A stretch of DNA of 64,000 bases from Pseudotabrizicola sediminis (GCF_004745575.1 NZ_RPEM01000006.1:30471-94470); one strand, 5' to 3'; shown: positions 9,482-18,305, numbered from the stretch's first letter. Notes: generated from the sequence alone by a model not told the origin. Translations and numbers: made by a program.

Positions 9482-10177
9482 ATGTCCGATGATCGCCTGA
9501 TCGTGGCCCTTGACGTGCCCAATGTGGTGCAGGGGCTGGACCTTGCCGCCCGCATCGGCGACGCCGCCAGCTTTTACAAGATCGGCCTTGGCATGCTTAC
9601 GGGGGGCGGCTTTGCGCTGGCCAATGAGCTGAAGCAGGAACACGGCAAGCGCATCTTTCTCGACATGAAGCTGTTCGACATCGGCGCCACGGTCGAAGCG
9701 GCGGTGCGCGGCATCGCGCAATACGACCTCGATTTCCTGACTGTGCACGGCGACCCGCAGGTGGTGCGCGCCGCACAGGAAGGCAAAGGCGGCAGCGGGC
9801 TGAAGATTTTGGCGGTCACCATCCTCACCTCGCTCGACCGCGCCGATCTGGATGACAACTGCATCAAGCCCGGTGACATCCACGCCATCACGCTGGAACG
9901 CGCCGCCCGCGCGCTTGCCGCCGGGGCCGATGGCGTCATCGCCAGCCCGCAAGAGGCCGCCGCGATCCGCGCCCTGCCCGAAGCGGCGGGCAAGCTGATC
10001 GTCACCCCCGGTGTCAGGCCCGCAGGCAGCGCCAGCGGCGACCAGAAGCGCATCGCCACCCCGGCGCAGGCCATTGCCGACGGGGTCGATCACATCGTCG
10101 TCGGCCGCCCGGTCTGGCAGGCCAAAGACCCGGCAGAGGCGGCGCGGCGCGTGCTGGCCGAACTGCCGGCGCGGTAA
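9482..10177 (+). CDS. pyrF: Orotidine 5'-phosphate decarboxylase
   Basis: The 231 residues match PyrF, the last step of de novo UMP synthesis. The catalytic Asp-x-Lys-x-x-Asp signature is DMKLFD (D61, K63, D66), and the phosphate-binding end is visible in TPGVRP and DHIVVGRPVW. I chose the ATG at 9482 because AAGGAG is ideally placed upstream and the protein then starts at the usual point before the first beta strand. A longer frame from 9359 has no such support. The gene is followed by a compact hairpin, so it is probably monocistronic. Confidence 0.97.
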   Translation: MSDDRLIVALDVPNVVQGLDLAARIGDAASFYKIGLGMLTGGGFALANELKQEHGKRIFLDMKLFDIGATVEAAVRGIAQYDLDFLTVHGDPQVVRAAQEGKGGSGLKILAVTILTSLDRADLDDNCIKPGDIHAITLERAARALAAGADGVIASPQEAAAIRALPEAAGKLIVTPGVRPAGSASGDQKRIATPAQAIADGVDHIVVGRPVWQAKDPAEAARRVLAELPAR

Positions 10178-10183
10178 CGGGCG

Positions 10184-10204
10184 CGGGGGCAAAACCCGCC
10201 CCCG
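10184..10204 (+). terminator. Hairpin after pyrF
   Basis: A perfect seven-base stem (CGGGGGC at 10184-10190, GCCCCCG at 10198-10204) surrounds AAAACCC. It begins seven bases past the pyrF stop. The tail has no T run, so efficiency is uncertain. Confidence 0.55.
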
Positions 10205-10233
10205 AATGACCCGCACAGACGTCATGACGTTTG

Positions 10234-10272
10234 CCATACGTCGCCCATACGCAAACCATACGCCCGCCATAC
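10234..10272. repeat. 11-bp-phased CCATAC tandem array, locus A
   Basis: Four copies of CCATAC start at 10234, 10245, 10256 and 10267, exactly 11 bases apart. Most are followed by G, and the intervening bases differ between units. An equivalent array is at 46966-47015. Both share the word ACGTTTGCCATACG and both end in GCCATACCCG. It lies between pyrF and amn, about 110 bases upstream of the amn start. A one-turn spacing suggests protein binding on one DNA face, but a neutral repeat family is also possible. Confidence 0.8.
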
Positions 10273-10379
10273 CCGGAAAACGCGCGGGCTTTCCCCGGTT
10301 CCCCGGCCTTCATCAAGCCTTCACTTGCACGACCCCCCGTCTATCGGCTTATATGCCGGATCATTTGACGAGAGATGTT

Positions 10380-11855
10380 ATGCAAGACGGACCCGCCCCA
10401 CAGACGCCAGACCTGCCCGCAGCGCAGGACTTTACCGACCCCGCCGCCGCCGTTGACCGGCTGGAAGAGCTGTACTCTGCCGCCACCGCCTATCTGGCCG
10501 ATCACTTCAGCGCCACGGTGACAAAGGGCAAACCCCACGCCCGCATCCGTGCCTATTACCCCGAAATCCGCATCCGGGTCACCAGCCACACCAAGACCGA
10601 CTCGCGTCTTGCCTTTGGCTATGTCGCCACCCCCGGGGTCTATTCCACCACTGTCACCCGCCCCGACCTGTTCCGCAACTACCTGATTCAGCAGCTGACT
10701 TTGCTGATGGAAAATCACGGCGTGCCGGTGCAGATCGGGCCATCGGAAACCCCGATCCCGGTGCATTTCGCCGTTGCGAACAACCCGACCGTGTCCGTCC
10801 CGCAAGAAGGCGTGCTGGATTTCAGCCTGCGCGACGTGTTCGACGTGCCGGATCTGGCGACCACGAATGATGACATCGTCAACGGCCAGCGCACCGAAAA
10901 CCCCGATGGCTCGATGCCGCTGGCCCCCTTCACGGCGCAGCGGGTGGATTACTCTCTGGCGCGGCTGGCGCATTACACCGCGACCGATCCGCAGCATTTC
11001 CAGAACCACGTTCTGTTCACTAACTATCAGTTTTATGTGGACGAATTCGAAAGCCACGCCCGCAAGATGCTGGCCGATCCGTCGCAGGGCTACACCGCCT
11101 TTGTCGCCACCGGAAACCAGATCATCACCACGGCGGATGGCGAATTGCAGCCCGTCACCAAGCTGCCGCAGATGCCGACCTATCACCTCAAACGCGCCGA
11201 CGGGCAGGGCATCACACTGGTCAACATCGGCGTCGGCCCGTCCAATGCCAAGACCGCCACCGACCACATCGCCGTGCTGCGCCCGCATGCCTGGCTGATG
11301 GTCGGCCACTGCGCAGGCCTGCGCAACAGCCAGTCGATGGGCGATTTCGTTCTGGCCCACGCCTATCTGCGCGAAGACCATGTGCTGGACGACGACCTGC
11401 CGGTCTGGGTGCCAATCCCGGCGCTGGCCGAGATCCAGATCGCCCTGCAGGAAGCGGTGGCCGAGGTGACCCAGCTGGAGGGGTATGAGCTCAAACGCAT
11501 CATGCGCACCGGCACCGTGGCCACCATCGACAACCGCAACTGGGAGTTGCGCGACCAGTCCGGCCCGGTCAAGCGGCTGTCACAATCGCGCGCCATTGCG
11601 CTGGATATGGAAAGCGCGACCATTGCCGCCAACGGCTTTCGGTTCCGGGTGCCCTACGGCACCCTGCTGTGCGTCTCGGACAAGCCTTTGCACGGCGAAT
11701 TGAAGCTGCCCGGCATGGCCAGCGACTTCTACAAGACGCAAGTGAACCGCCACCTGCAGATCGGCATCCGCGCGATGGAGCGGCTTCGGTTGATGCCGAT
11801 CGAACGCATCCACAGCCGGAAGTTGCGCAGCTTTGAAGAGACCGCCTTCCTATAA
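10380..11855 (+). CDS. amn: AMP nucleosidase
   Basis: The 491 residues have the Amn layout: an N-terminal AMP-nucleosidase domain (about 20-190, with SRLAFGYVATPGVYSTTVTR) and a C-terminal nucleoside-phosphorylase-like domain (about 270-480, with NIGVGPSNAKTATDHIAVLR, MVGHCAGLR and LDMESATIAANG). It hydrolyses AMP to adenine and ribose 5-phosphate, helping set adenylate levels. The length agrees with the family (about 480). I chose the ATG at 10380, preceded by GAGAG. An in-frame ATG at 10353 is possible. The phased CCATAC array lies in its upstream region. Confidence 0.93.
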   Translation: MQDGPAPQTPDLPAAQDFTDPAAAVDRLEELYSAATAYLADHFSATVTKGKPHARIRAYYPEIRIRVTSHTKTDSRLAFGYVATPGVYSTTVTRPDLFRNYLIQQLTLLMENHGVPVQIGPSETPIPVHFAVANNPTVSVPQEGVLDFSLRDVFDVPDLATTNDDIVNGQRTENPDGSMPLAPFTAQRVDYSLARLAHYTATDPQHFQNHVLFTNYQFYVDEFESHARKMLADPSQGYTAFVATGNQIITTADGELQPVTKLPQMPTYHLKRADGQGITLVNIGVGPSNAKTATDHIAVLRPHAWLMVGHCAGLRNSQSMGDFVLAHAYLREDHVLDDDLPVWVPIPALAEIQIALQEAVAEVTQLEGYELKRIMRTGTVATIDNRNWELRDQSGPVKRLSQSRAIALDMESATIAANGFRFRVPYGTLLCVSDKPLHGELKLPGMASDFYKTQVNRHLQIGIRAMERLRLMPIERIHSRKLRSFEETAFL

Positions 11856-11993
11856 CCGCTCATTTTCAACCCCGCCGCGCGGTTTGGGCTTGATTTGCGC
11901 GGCAAAACCCTGTGTAGCGGAACCCGTCGCCGGTAACGGCCAACCACATATCCGGCCCGTCCAATGGCGACGGCCTGCAATAAGGAAAAGAAC

Positions 11994-12284
11994 ATGACGA
12001 TGAAACCGATGACCAAAACCCAGCTCGTTGCCGCTATCGCCGAGACGATGGGCGCCGACAAGAAAACCGCTGGCTCGGCACTGGATGCCATCATCGACGT
12101 GGTGACCCGTGAAGTGGCCGCCGGTGGCGCGGTCACCCTGCCCGGTCTGGGCAAGGTCGCCTGCAAGGCACGGCCAGAGCGTCAGGTGCGCAACCCGGCA
12201 ACCGGCGAAACCATGACCAAGCCCGCCGACAAGCAAGTGAAATTCGCCATCGCCAAGGCACTGAAAGACAGCGTCAACGCCTGA
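11994..12284 (+). CDS. HU/IHF family DNA-binding protein
   Basis: The 96 residues carry the HU/IHF fold. The helical N-terminus is TKTQLVAAIAETMGADKKTAGSAL. Then come the beta region VTLPGLGKVACKARPERQVRNP and the DNA-binding arm tip RNPATGE, followed by KFAIAKALKDSVN. HU proteins bend and compact DNA as dimers. The arm sequence has lysines (MTKPADKQVKF) where canonical HU has the IPA...FKPGK region, so it is a divergent HU paralogue rather than the main HupB. AAGGAAAAG precedes the chosen ATG. It is monocistronic, with a strong terminator following. Confidence 0.9.
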   Translation: MTMKPMTKTQLVAAIAETMGADKKTAGSALDAIIDVVTREVAAGGAVTLPGLGKVACKARPERQVRNPATGETMTKPADKQVKFAIAKALKDSVNA

Positions 12285-12308
12285 TTTTTCAGAACCGAAC
12301 CGTTTTGC

Positions 12309-12334
12309 AAGGGCGCCCAAAGGGGCGCCCTTTT
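12309..12334 (+). terminator. Rho-independent terminator after the HU-like gene
   Basis: A perfect ten-base stem (AAGGGCGCCC and GGGCGCCCTT) with loop AAAG is followed by a short T run (TTTT ending at 12334). It begins 25 bases past the stop. Confidence 0.88.
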
Positions 12335-12440
12335 GCGTACGCCTCTCCGGACAAGTCTGAAACAAATCTCACGCAGCATTTTCTGGCATGTGACCTGCAG
12401 ACGCAGCATGATCCGACCCATCAACACATGGAGAATGGCA

Positions 12441-12527
12441 ATGCGCCTGTCTGATCTGAAACGTCTGGTCGCCAAGGTTACCCTGCCCGCGCCGGTCAAA
12501 CCCCCAGCAGCGGGGCTGGCGTCCTGA
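12441..12527 (+). CDS. Possible 28-residue basic small protein
   Basis: A short frame encodes a 28-residue peptide with an amphipathic basic start (MRLSDLKRLVAKVTLP) and a Pro/Ala-rich end. GGAG sits eight bases before the ATG at 12441; an alternative ATG lies at 12435. It falls in the gap between the HU terminator and the end of the convergent aroC. Without homologues it is only a candidate. Confidence 0.3.
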   Translation: MRLSDLKRLVAKVTLPAPVKPPAAGLAS

Positions 12528-12528
12528 C

Positions 12529-13629
12529 CTAGCCCAGCACGCCGCGCACACCGCCGGTCTGGCCACGGTCCAGCAGCAGGTGGTCCAGCAGCACGCAGGC
12601 CATCATCGCCTCGCCCACCGGCACGGCACGGATGCCGACGCAAGGATCGTGGCGGCCCTTGGTGATCAGGTCAATCTCCTGCCCGCGCTGATTTATCGTC
12701 TGGCGCGGGGTCAGGATGCTGGACGTGGGCTTGACCGCAAAGCGGCAGATCACCGGCTGGCCGGTGGAAATGCCGCCAAGGATGCCACCCGCATGGTTCG
12801 ACAGGAACTCCGGCCCGTTGGCGCCCATCCGGATCTCATCCGCATTATCCACCCCGGTCAGCGTTGCGGCGGCCATGCCGTCACCGATTTCGACCGCCTT
12901 CACCGCATTGATGCTCATCATCGCAGCCGCCAGATCGCTGTCGAGCTTGCCATAGATCGGCGCACCCAGGCCCGGTGGCACACCTTCGGCGATCACCTCG
13001 ATCACCGCGCCGACCGAGTTGTGCGACAGGCGTAGCTCATCCAGATAGGTCGCCCAGTCCACCGCCGCCACAGGGTCGGGGCACCAGAACGGGTTGCTGT
13101 CGACGGTGCTCAGGTCCACCCGGCTCCGGTCAATCGCGCGGGGGCCCATCTGGACCATGTAACCGGTGATCCGCAGGCCTGGCATCAGCGCGGCAAAGGC
13201 GGCGCGGGCGATGCCGCCAGCGGCCACTCGCGCCGCCGTCTCGCGGGCCGAAGACCGGCCACCGCCGCGATAGTCGCGGTGACCGTATTTCTGGTGATAG
13301 GTAATGTCGGCATGACCGGGGCGGAAGGCCTGGGCGATGTCGCCATAATCCTTCGACCGCTGGTCGGTGTTCTCGATCATCAGCTGGATCGCGGTGCCCG
13401 TCGTGCGCCCCTCGAACACGCCCGACAGGATGCGTACCTCGTCGGGTTCTTTCCGCTGGGTGGTGAACTTGTTCTGCCCCGGCTTGCGCTTGTCCAGCCA
13501 GGGCTGGATGTCACTTTCCGTCAGGAGCACGCCCGGCGGGCAGCCATCGACGGTGCAGCCGATGGCTGGGCCGTGGCTTTCGCCCCAGGTGGTCACGCGG
13601 AACAGGTGGCCGAAGGTGTTCAGGCTCAT
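12529..13629 (-). CDS. aroC: Chorismate synthase
   Basis: The 366 residues begin with the canonical [20 protein letters not shown], which includes the first family signature. Further on are GRHDPC near the C-terminus, [20 protein letters not shown] in the FMN/EPSP-binding region, and [13 protein letters not shown]. The enzyme converts EPSP to chorismate in the shikimate pathway, using reduced FMN. The length is standard. AGGGGA precedes the ATG. It ends very close to the small frame at 12441-12527 on the other strand. Confidence 0.98.
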   Translation of the reverse strand: MSLNTFGHLFRVTTWGESHGPAIGCTVDGCPPGVLLTESDIQPWLDKRKPGQNKFTTQRKEPDEVRILSGVFEGRTTGTAIQLMIENTDQRSKDYGDIAQAFRPGHADITYHQKYGHRDYRGGGRSSARETAARVAAGGIARAAFAALMPGLRITGYMVQMGPRAIDRSRVDLSTVDSNPFWCPDPVAAVDWATYLDELRLSHNSVGAVIEVIAEGVPPGLGAPIYGKLDSDLAAAMMSINAVKAVEIGDGMAAATLTGVDNADEIRMGANGPEFLSNHAGGILGGISTGQPVICRFAVKPTSSILTPRQTINQRGQEIDLITKGRHDPCVGIRAVPVGEAMMACVLLDHLLLDRGQTGGVRGVLG

Positions 13630-13768
13630 GGCGGTCTCCCCTTATGCTGCTGGTTTAGGGGAAAACCGACCGGGAATGAAGGGGGTGGCTTCCGCCTTTG
13701 CGACACCAGACTTTGGTCTGGTCCAGAAGGCGTGGCCCTTGGCCCCGCGCGGCGCTATGCTGGCGGCC

Positions 13769-14791
13769 ATGACCGATGATCTGAAATCCCGCCTGCACAG
13801 CCGCGCCCTTGCAGAGGGGTTTTCGGCCATGCGGGTGACAACGCCGGACGCCATCCCGCTGGCGGCAGAGCGTTTGGCTGCCTTCGTGGCGCAGGGGCGG
13901 CACGGGCAGATGGGCTGGATGGCCGAACGAATGGCATGGCGCGGCGACCCCACGGCGCTTTGGCCGCAGGCGCGCTCGGTGATCATGCTGGCGGAAAGCT
14001 ATGCGCCGGAGGAGAACCCGCTGCCGCTGCTGGAGCTGCGGGACCGGGGCGTGATCTCGGTCTACGCGCAGGGCAAGGATTACCATGATCTGGTCAAGCG
14101 CCGGCTGAAGCGGCTGGGGCGCTGGCTGATTGACCAGGCCGAGTGTGAGATCAAGGTGTTCGTCGACACCGCCCCAGTGATGGAAAAGCCGCTGGCGCAG
14201 GCGGCGGGGCTGGGGTGGCAGGGAAAGCATACCAATGTACTCAGCCGCGATCTGGGCAACTGGTTCTTCCTCGGCGCGATTTTCACCACGCTGGAGCTGC
14301 CCCCGGATACGCCAGAGGTCAGCCATTGCGGGTCCTGCACCGCCTGTCTGACGATCTGCCCGACAGGCGCGTTTCCCGCGCCTTACCAACTGGATGCGCG
14401 GCGGTGCATTTCCTATCTGACCATCGAGCATTCCGGCCCGGTGGATGAGGACCTGCGCGGGTTGATGGGCAACCGGATTTATGGCTGCGATGATTGTCTG
14501 GCGGTGTGCCCGTGGAACAAGTTTGCCAAGGCGGCGCGTGACATCGGCTATGCGCCGCGGCACGGTGCGCCGCCCTTGGCGGAACTTGCTGGACTGGATG
14601 ATGCGACGTTCCGGGCGCGGTTTGCAGGCAGCCCGGTCAAGCGGATCGGGCGTGGGCGCTTTGTGCGCAATGTGCTGTATGCCATCGGCAACTCTGGCGA
14701 TGCGGCGTTGCGCGAAGTGGCGCAGGGGCTGTGCGGCGATGCCGATTCCACAGTGGCCGATGCAGCGCGTTGGGCGGTCGCGCGGCTTTAG
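13769..14791 (+). CDS. queG: Epoxyqueuosine reductase
   Basis: The 340 residues match QueG, which reduces epoxyqueuosine in tRNA to queuosine using cobalamin and two 4Fe-4S clusters. The cluster cysteines are visible as [12 protein letters not shown] (C187, C190, C193, C197) and CDDCLAVCP (C240, C243, C247), with C213 in [10 protein letters not shown]. The cobalamin-domain motif VDTAPVMEK carries the likely catalytic Asp (D133). The chosen ATG has only a weak Shine-Dalgarno, and an in-frame ATG lies 12 bases upstream. Its TAG overlaps the ohrR stop codon on the other strand. Confidence 0.96.
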   Translation: MTDDLKSRLHSRALAEGFSAMRVTTPDAIPLAAERLAAFVAQGRHGQMGWMAERMAWRGDPTALWPQARSVIMLAESYAPEENPLPLLELRDRGVISVYAQGKDYHDLVKRRLKRLGRWLIDQAECEIKVFVDTAPVMEKPLAQAAGLGWQGKHTNVLSRDLGNWFFLGAIFTTLELPPDTPEVSHCGSCTACLTICPTGAFPAPYQLDARRCISYLTIEHSGPVDEDLRGLMGNRIYGCDDCLAVCPWNKFAKAARDIGYAPRHGAPPLAELAGLDDATFRARFAGSPVKRIGRGRFVRNVLYAIGNSGDAALREVAQGLCGDADSTVADAARWAVARL

Positions 14792-15213
14792 GCACCGCGC
14801 AGATGATCGCGCAGCGTGGTGATCTGATCGCGCAGGCGGGTCAGATCGTCGACCGACAGGCCCGTTTTTTCCAGAACGCAGGCCGGAATATGCGCGGCGC
14901 GGGCCTGCAGCGCCCGGCCCGGTTCGGTCAGCGTGATGTTGACCTGACGCTCATCGCGGTCGTCGCGGGTGCGGGTCACAAACCCGCGCTCTTCCAGCCG
15001 TTTCAGCAGGGGGGTCAGCGTGTTCGATTCCAGCTGCACCTGACGACCCAGTGCGCCGACGGTCTGCCTGTCCTGCTCCCACAGCGCGGTGAGTACGAGG
15101 TATTGCGGGTAGGTCAGCCCCAGATCGTCAAGCAGCGGCTTATAGACATGCTGCATCGCATGGGTGGCTGAATACAGCGCAAAGCAGATCATGTCAGGCA
15201 GGGTAAGTGTCAT
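14788..15213 (-). CDS. ohrR: OhrR, MarR-family organic peroxide sensor
   Basis: The 141-residue MarR-type winged-helix repressor begins with the OhrR hallmark: a reactive cysteine near the N-terminus (C10 in [13 protein letters not shown]) and the partner tyrosines of the YPQYLVL segment. A second cysteine at 112 suggests the two-Cys type, in which oxidation forms a disulfide. The wing region is [16 protein letters not shown]. In this family oxidised OhrR leaves DNA and ohr is induced. It is divergent from ohr over a 106-base region holding two near-identical operator-like repeats. Confidence 0.95.
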   Translation of the reverse strand: MTLTLPDMICFALYSATHAMQHVYKPLLDDLGLTYPQYLVLTALWEQDRQTVGALGRQVQLESNTLTPLLKRLEERGFVTRTRDDRDERQVNITLTEPGRALQARAAHIPACVLEKTGLSVDDLTRLRDQITTLRDHLRGA

Positions 15214-15232
15214 GCCGATAATATAGTCGTGT

Positions 15233-15307
15233 GCGATTAAATCGCAAGCGGGTTGAACCAGCTCGCCAAAGCGCCTATATGTATCGCATACGATAAAATC
15301 GCAAGCG
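15233..15307. promoter_or_regulatory. Duplicated OhrR operator-like repeat between ohrR and ohr
   Basis: The first element contains a perfect inverted repeat, GCGATT and AATCGC around one A (15233-15245). A 17-base direct repeat, CGATTAAATCGCAAGCG at 15234-15250, recurs as CGATAAAATCGCAAGCG at 15291-15307 with one mismatch. The starts are 57 bases apart. One copy lies near each gene, which fits joint repression of both by OhrR. The exact consensus differs among alphaproteobacteria, so the binding assignment is an inference. Confidence 0.7.
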
Positions 15308-15319
15308 AAAGGAAATCAG

Positions 15320-15748
15320 ATGTCCGTTGATCCGAAATACTGGACCGAAGCTCAGGCCACCGGCGGTGGCCGCAACGGTGTGGCCAAACTGGCCGATGGC
15401 AAGCTGACCGTCACGATGACCAGCCCCAAGGAACTTGGCGGCTCGGGTGCCGGGCATAATCCAGAGGAGCTGTTCGCAATCGGCTATGCCGCCTGCTATC
15501 TGGGCGCGATGCGCTTTGCGGCCACCAGCGAAAAGCTGGGCACCGTGCCCGATGATGCGACCGTAGACGCCCATGTCGGCATCGGCCCGCGCAGCGATGG
15601 CGGCTTTGGCCTGAAGGTGAAACTGGTTGTGAACCTACCGGGGGTCGAGAAAGACGTGGCCCAGAAGATGGTGGAACGCGGCCACTTCATCTGCCCCTAT
15701 TCTAACGCCACCAAAGGCAATATCGACGTGGAAACCGAACTGGCCTGA
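15320..15748 (+). CDS. ohr: Organic hydroperoxide resistance protein (peroxidase)
   Basis: The 142-residue OsmC/Ohr-family thiol peroxidase has both conserved cysteines: the peroxidatic one in AACYLGAMRFAA (C59) and the resolving one in HFICPYSNATKGN (C125). The conserved NPEELFAIGYAAC block precedes the first. The enzyme reduces organic and fatty-acid hydroperoxides in the cytoplasm, usually recycled by lipoylated proteins. AAAGGAAA precedes the ATG. It is divergent from ohrR and presumably repressed by it. Confidence 0.97.
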   Translation: MSVDPKYWTEAQATGGGRNGVAKLADGKLTVTMTSPKELGGSGAGHNPEELFAIGYAACYLGAMRFAATSEKLGTVPDDATVDAHVGIGPRSDGGFGLKVKLVVNLPGVEKDVAQKMVERGHFICPYSNATKGNIDVETELA

Positions 15749-15767
15749 GCCGGTTTGTGCCGCCGCC

Positions 15768-15791
15768 CCGCCCGTGCATTTGCGCGGGCGG
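15768..15791 (+). terminator. Hairpin after ohr
   Basis: CCGCCCG (15768-15774) and CGGGCGG (15785-15791) form a seven-base stem with a ten-base loop, followed by TTGGTCTTGG. The T content is only moderate. It starts 20 bases past the ohr stop. Confidence 0.5.
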
Positions 15792-15847
15792 TTGGTCTTG
15801 GGGTGATTCTGAGGTAGACTGCAGCCCTGATCTCAAGGGAGGACAGT

Positions 15848-16030
15848 ATGCACCGTGACCCTAAAGGCCGCCATCAGGCCGACACCCGCACCCCCAGCAC
15901 CGGCAGCAAGACCGCCCACTTCCTGCGACTGGCGCGCGGCAAACGCGACGGCTTTCACACCAGCCACGCGCCCGCGAGCGCATCGCGGCTGGTGCAATTC
16001 CTGCGCATCGCGCGGGGGCGGACGGCTTAA
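15848..16030 (+). CDS. Small basic hypothetical protein
   Basis: This 60-residue, very basic peptide has a strong GGGAGGA Shine-Dalgarno seven bases before the ATG, better than many genes here. It holds an internal near-repeat: HFLRLARGKRDGF around residues 24-36 and QFLRIARGR near the C-terminus, separated by a Ser/Ala/His-rich linker. It is not recognised. A nucleic-acid-binding or membrane-associated small protein is possible, but nothing proves it. A strong tetraloop hairpin begins six bases past its stop. Confidence 0.6.
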   Translation: MHRDPKGRHQADTRTPSTGSKTAHFLRLARGKRDGFHTSHAPASASRLVQFLRIARGRTA

Positions 16031-16035
16031 TGCAA

Positions 16036-16057
16036 CAGGGTGCCCGAAGGCACCCTG
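16036..16057. terminator. CGAA-tetraloop hairpin shared by convergent genes
   Basis: CAGGGTGCC and GGCACCCTG form a perfect nine-base stem around CGAA. It sits between the stops of the small basic protein (16030) and ilvE (16067) and could serve both directions. Neither side has a good T tract. Confidence 0.65.
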
Positions 16058-16066
16058 CGTGTCAGT

Positions 16067-16933
16067 TCAAGCCCGCACCAGCTTTTCGTAATCCGTAGAC
16101 ACCTGTTTGCACAGCGCGCCGACCTCAAAGTTGTAGTCGCCGATCTGGCCCACTGGCGTCACTTCTGCTGCGGTGCCGGTCAGGAAGCATTGCTGGAACG
16201 ACTCAAGCTCTGATGCCTCGATCCGGCGTTCGATCACCGGGATGCTCATGCCTTGCAGCATGCCAATCACGGTCTGCCGGGTGATGCCGTTCAGGATCGC
16301 ATCGGGGATTGGCGTGTGCACCTCGCCATCCTTGACGAAGAAGATATTGGCCCCCGTCGCCTCGGCCACATAGCCGCGATAGTCGAACATCATCGCATCC
16401 GAACAACCCTTCGCCTCGGCCGCGTGCTTCGACATGGTGCAGATCATGTACAGGCCCGCCGCCTTGGCGGCATGCGGGATCGTGTCGGGCGACGGGCGCT
16501 TCCACTTGGCGATGTCGAGCTTGGCACCCTTGAATTTGGCGTCACCGTAGTAATTGCCCCAGGACCAGACCGCCACCGCCATGCGGATCGGGTTGCGCTT
16601 GGCGGCCACGCCCATATCTTCACCCGCGCCGCGCCAGCACAGCGCCCGCACATAGGCGTCGGTCAGATTGTTGGCTTTCAGCACCGCATCCTTGGCGGCT
16701 TCGATGTCGTCCACGGAATAGGGCAGTTCCATATCCAGCAGTTCGCCCGATTTGCGCAGGCGTTCAGAATGTTCGCGGCTCTTGAAGATCTTGCCGTTAT
16801 AGCACCGCTCGCCTTCAAACACGGCAGAGGCATAATGCATGGCATGGGTCAGGACATGGACATTGGCATCGCGCCAGTCCACCAGCTTGCCATCCATCCA
16901 GATGAACCCGTCACGATCGTCATAGCCTGCCAT
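16067..16933 (-). CDS. ilvE: Branched-chain amino acid aminotransferase
   Basis: The 288 residues are a fold-type IV PLP aminotransferase. Family features are HYASAVFEGERCY, the probable PLP lysine in HAAKAAGLY (K157), the EATGANIFFVKDG block and NGITRQTVI. It interconverts Val, Leu and Ile with their 2-oxo acids. I chose the ATG at 16933, preceded by AGAGGG, which matches the usual N-terminus MAGYDDRDG. A longer frame from 16963 lacks support. It is divergent from petP. Confidence 0.95.
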   Translation of the reverse strand: MAGYDDRDGFIWMDGKLVDWRDANVHVLTHAMHYASAVFEGERCYNGKIFKSREHSERLRKSGELLDMELPYSVDDIEAAKDAVLKANNLTDAYVRALCWRGAGEDMGVAAKRNPIRMAVAVWSWGNYYGDAKFKGAKLDIAKWKRPSPDTIPHAAKAAGLYMICTMSKHAAEAKGCSDAMMFDYRGYVAEATGANIFFVKDGEVHTPIPDAILNGITRQTVIGMLQGMSIPVIERRIEASELESFQQCFLTGTAAEVTPVGQIGDYNFEVGALCKQVSTDYEKLVRA

Positions 16934-16968
16934 GATGCCCTCTTTCTTCACAATGTTGCACAAAACTG

Positions 16969-16981
16969 GTCCGTTTCGGAC
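16969..16981. promoter_or_regulatory. Inverted repeat in the ilvE-petP divergent promoter region
   Basis: GTCCG and CGGAC flank TTT, inside a broader TTGCACAA...TTGCGCAA symmetry. It is about 36 bases upstream of ilvE and 122 upstream of petP. It may be an operator, possibly for the adjacent MarR-type PetP, but this rests only on symmetry and position. Confidence 0.3.
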
Positions 16982-17102
16982 ACAATCTTGCGCAAAGCCG
17001 TAGGCGAGCTAACAGTTGGGCCTTGGAAAGTCAACATCGCTGACATAACTTCACCGTCAGGGTGCTGAAACAACCAGACCGTCAGCGCGAGGGAGGCGAC
17101 CC

Positions 17103-17603
17103 ATGGCAGATCAAACCCCCAGCGGTGAAAACCTGCTGTTTCTGACCGACGAGCAGTTGCGCAAAGGCATTGAGGCGATGTTCTTTGCCTATCGCGGCTT
17201 TACCGCCGACCCCGACCGTATTCTGGAAGGCATGGATTATGGCCGCGCCCATCACCGGGCGGTGCATTTCATTCACCGCAGTCCGGGCACCACGGTATCA
17301 AACCTGCTGACCATTCTGGGCGTGACCAAGCAATCGCTGAACCGGGTGTTGCGCACACTGATCGAGGAAGGTCTGGTCGAAGCGCGGGTGGGGCGGCGCG
17401 ACAAGCGCGAACGCCATCTGCACCTGACGACCAAGGGGCAAGAGCTGGAGCGTGTGCTGTCAGACGCGCAGCGCGCGCGGATGCGGGCAGCGTATCGGGC
17501 CGCAGGTCCGCAGGCGGTGGCCGGATTCCGGCAGGTGCTGGAGGCGATGATGGACCCCGAATTGCGCCGGCAATATCAAGGATTGAAGGAGAGCGGCGCA
17601 TGA
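17103..17603 (+). CDS. petP: PetP-like MarR-family regulator
   Basis: The 166-residue winged-helix regulator has a helix-turn-helix in SPGTTVSNLLTILGVTKQSLNRVLRTL (given here as one helix pair) and a basic wing, ARVGRRDKRERHLHLT. A MarR-type protein overlapping an OmpR-type response regulator is the petPR arrangement described in Rhodobacter capsulatus. There the pair lies directly upstream of petABC and petR is needed for cytochrome bc1 expression. Here the pair is about 5 kb from petABC. The stop overlaps petR by four bases (ATGA). GGGAGG precedes the ATG. Its ligand is unknown. Confidence 0.85.
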   Translation: MADQTPSGENLLFLTDEQLRKGIEAMFFAYRGFTADPDRILEGMDYGRAHHRAVHFIHRSPGTTVSNLLTILGVTKQSLNRVLRTLIEEGLVEARVGRRDKRERHLHLTTKGQELERVLSDAQRARMRAAYRAAGPQAVAGFRQVLEAMMDPELRRQYQGLKESGA

Positions 17604-18295
17604 CCCAGGGTGACGCGCATCTGTTGGTTGTCGATGATGATGAACGTATCCGGGGGCTGTTGCAGAAGTTCCTGATCCGCAATGGCTTTCTGGTGTCGGT
17701 CGCGCGCGATGGCGCGCAGGCGCGGCGGCTGCTGGCCGGGCTGGAGTTCGACATGATCGTGCTGGACGTGATGATGCCGGGGATTGACGGCATCAGCCTG
17801 ACCCGCGAATTGCGGCAAAAAATGCAGACGCCAATCCTGCTGCTGACAGCCAAAGGGGAAACCGCCAGCCGGATCGAAGGGTTCGAGGCCGGGGCGGATG
17901 ACTACCTTGGCAAACCGTTCGAGCCCAAAGAGCTGCTTCTGCGGATCAACGCCATTCTGCGCCGGGTGCCGGTGATCCGCGCCGATGCGGCGCCAAAAGT
18001 GCTGCACCTTGGCCCCGTGCGCTATGACATGGACCGGGGCGAGTTGTGGCGCGGCCCCGATCCGGTACGGCTGACCGCGACCGAGGCGGCGCTGATGCGG
18101 CTGTTTTCGGCGCATCCCGGACATGCCATCAGCCGCGAAAAGCTGGTGGCCGATCTGGGCCGCGACGATGCCGCGCAAGAGCGGGCTGTGGATGTGCAGA
18201 TCACCCGCCTGCGCCGCAAGATCGAGGATGACCCAAAACAGCCGCGCTACCTGCAGACGGTGCGGGGCGAGGGCTATATGCTGCAACCGGACTGA
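17600..18295 (+). CDS. petR: PetR-like OmpR-family response regulator
   Basis: This 231-residue response regulator has an acidic pocket (D12-D14), the phosphoacceptor D56 in IVLDVMMPGIDG, and the switch lysine in YLGKPFEPKELLLRI. The C-terminal OmpR winged helix includes LTATEAALMRLFSAHPG and ITRLRRKIEDDP. No histidine kinase lies nearby. The R. capsulatus petPR operon also encodes a regulator with no obvious linked kinase. In that organism PetR supports transcription of cytochrome bc1 genes. Translational overlap with petP indicates co-expression. Confidence 0.9.
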   Translation: MTQGDAHLLVVDDDERIRGLLQKFLIRNGFLVSVARDGAQARRLLAGLEFDMIVLDVMMPGIDGISLTRELRQKMQTPILLLTAKGETASRIEGFEAGADDYLGKPFEPKELLLRINAILRRVPVIRADAAPKVLHLGPVRYDMDRGELWRGPDPVRLTATEAALMRLFSAHPGHAISREKLVADLGRDDAAQERAVDVQITRLRRKIEDDPKQPRYLQTVRGEGYMLQPD

Positions 18296-18305
18296 CCTTG
18301 CAGGG

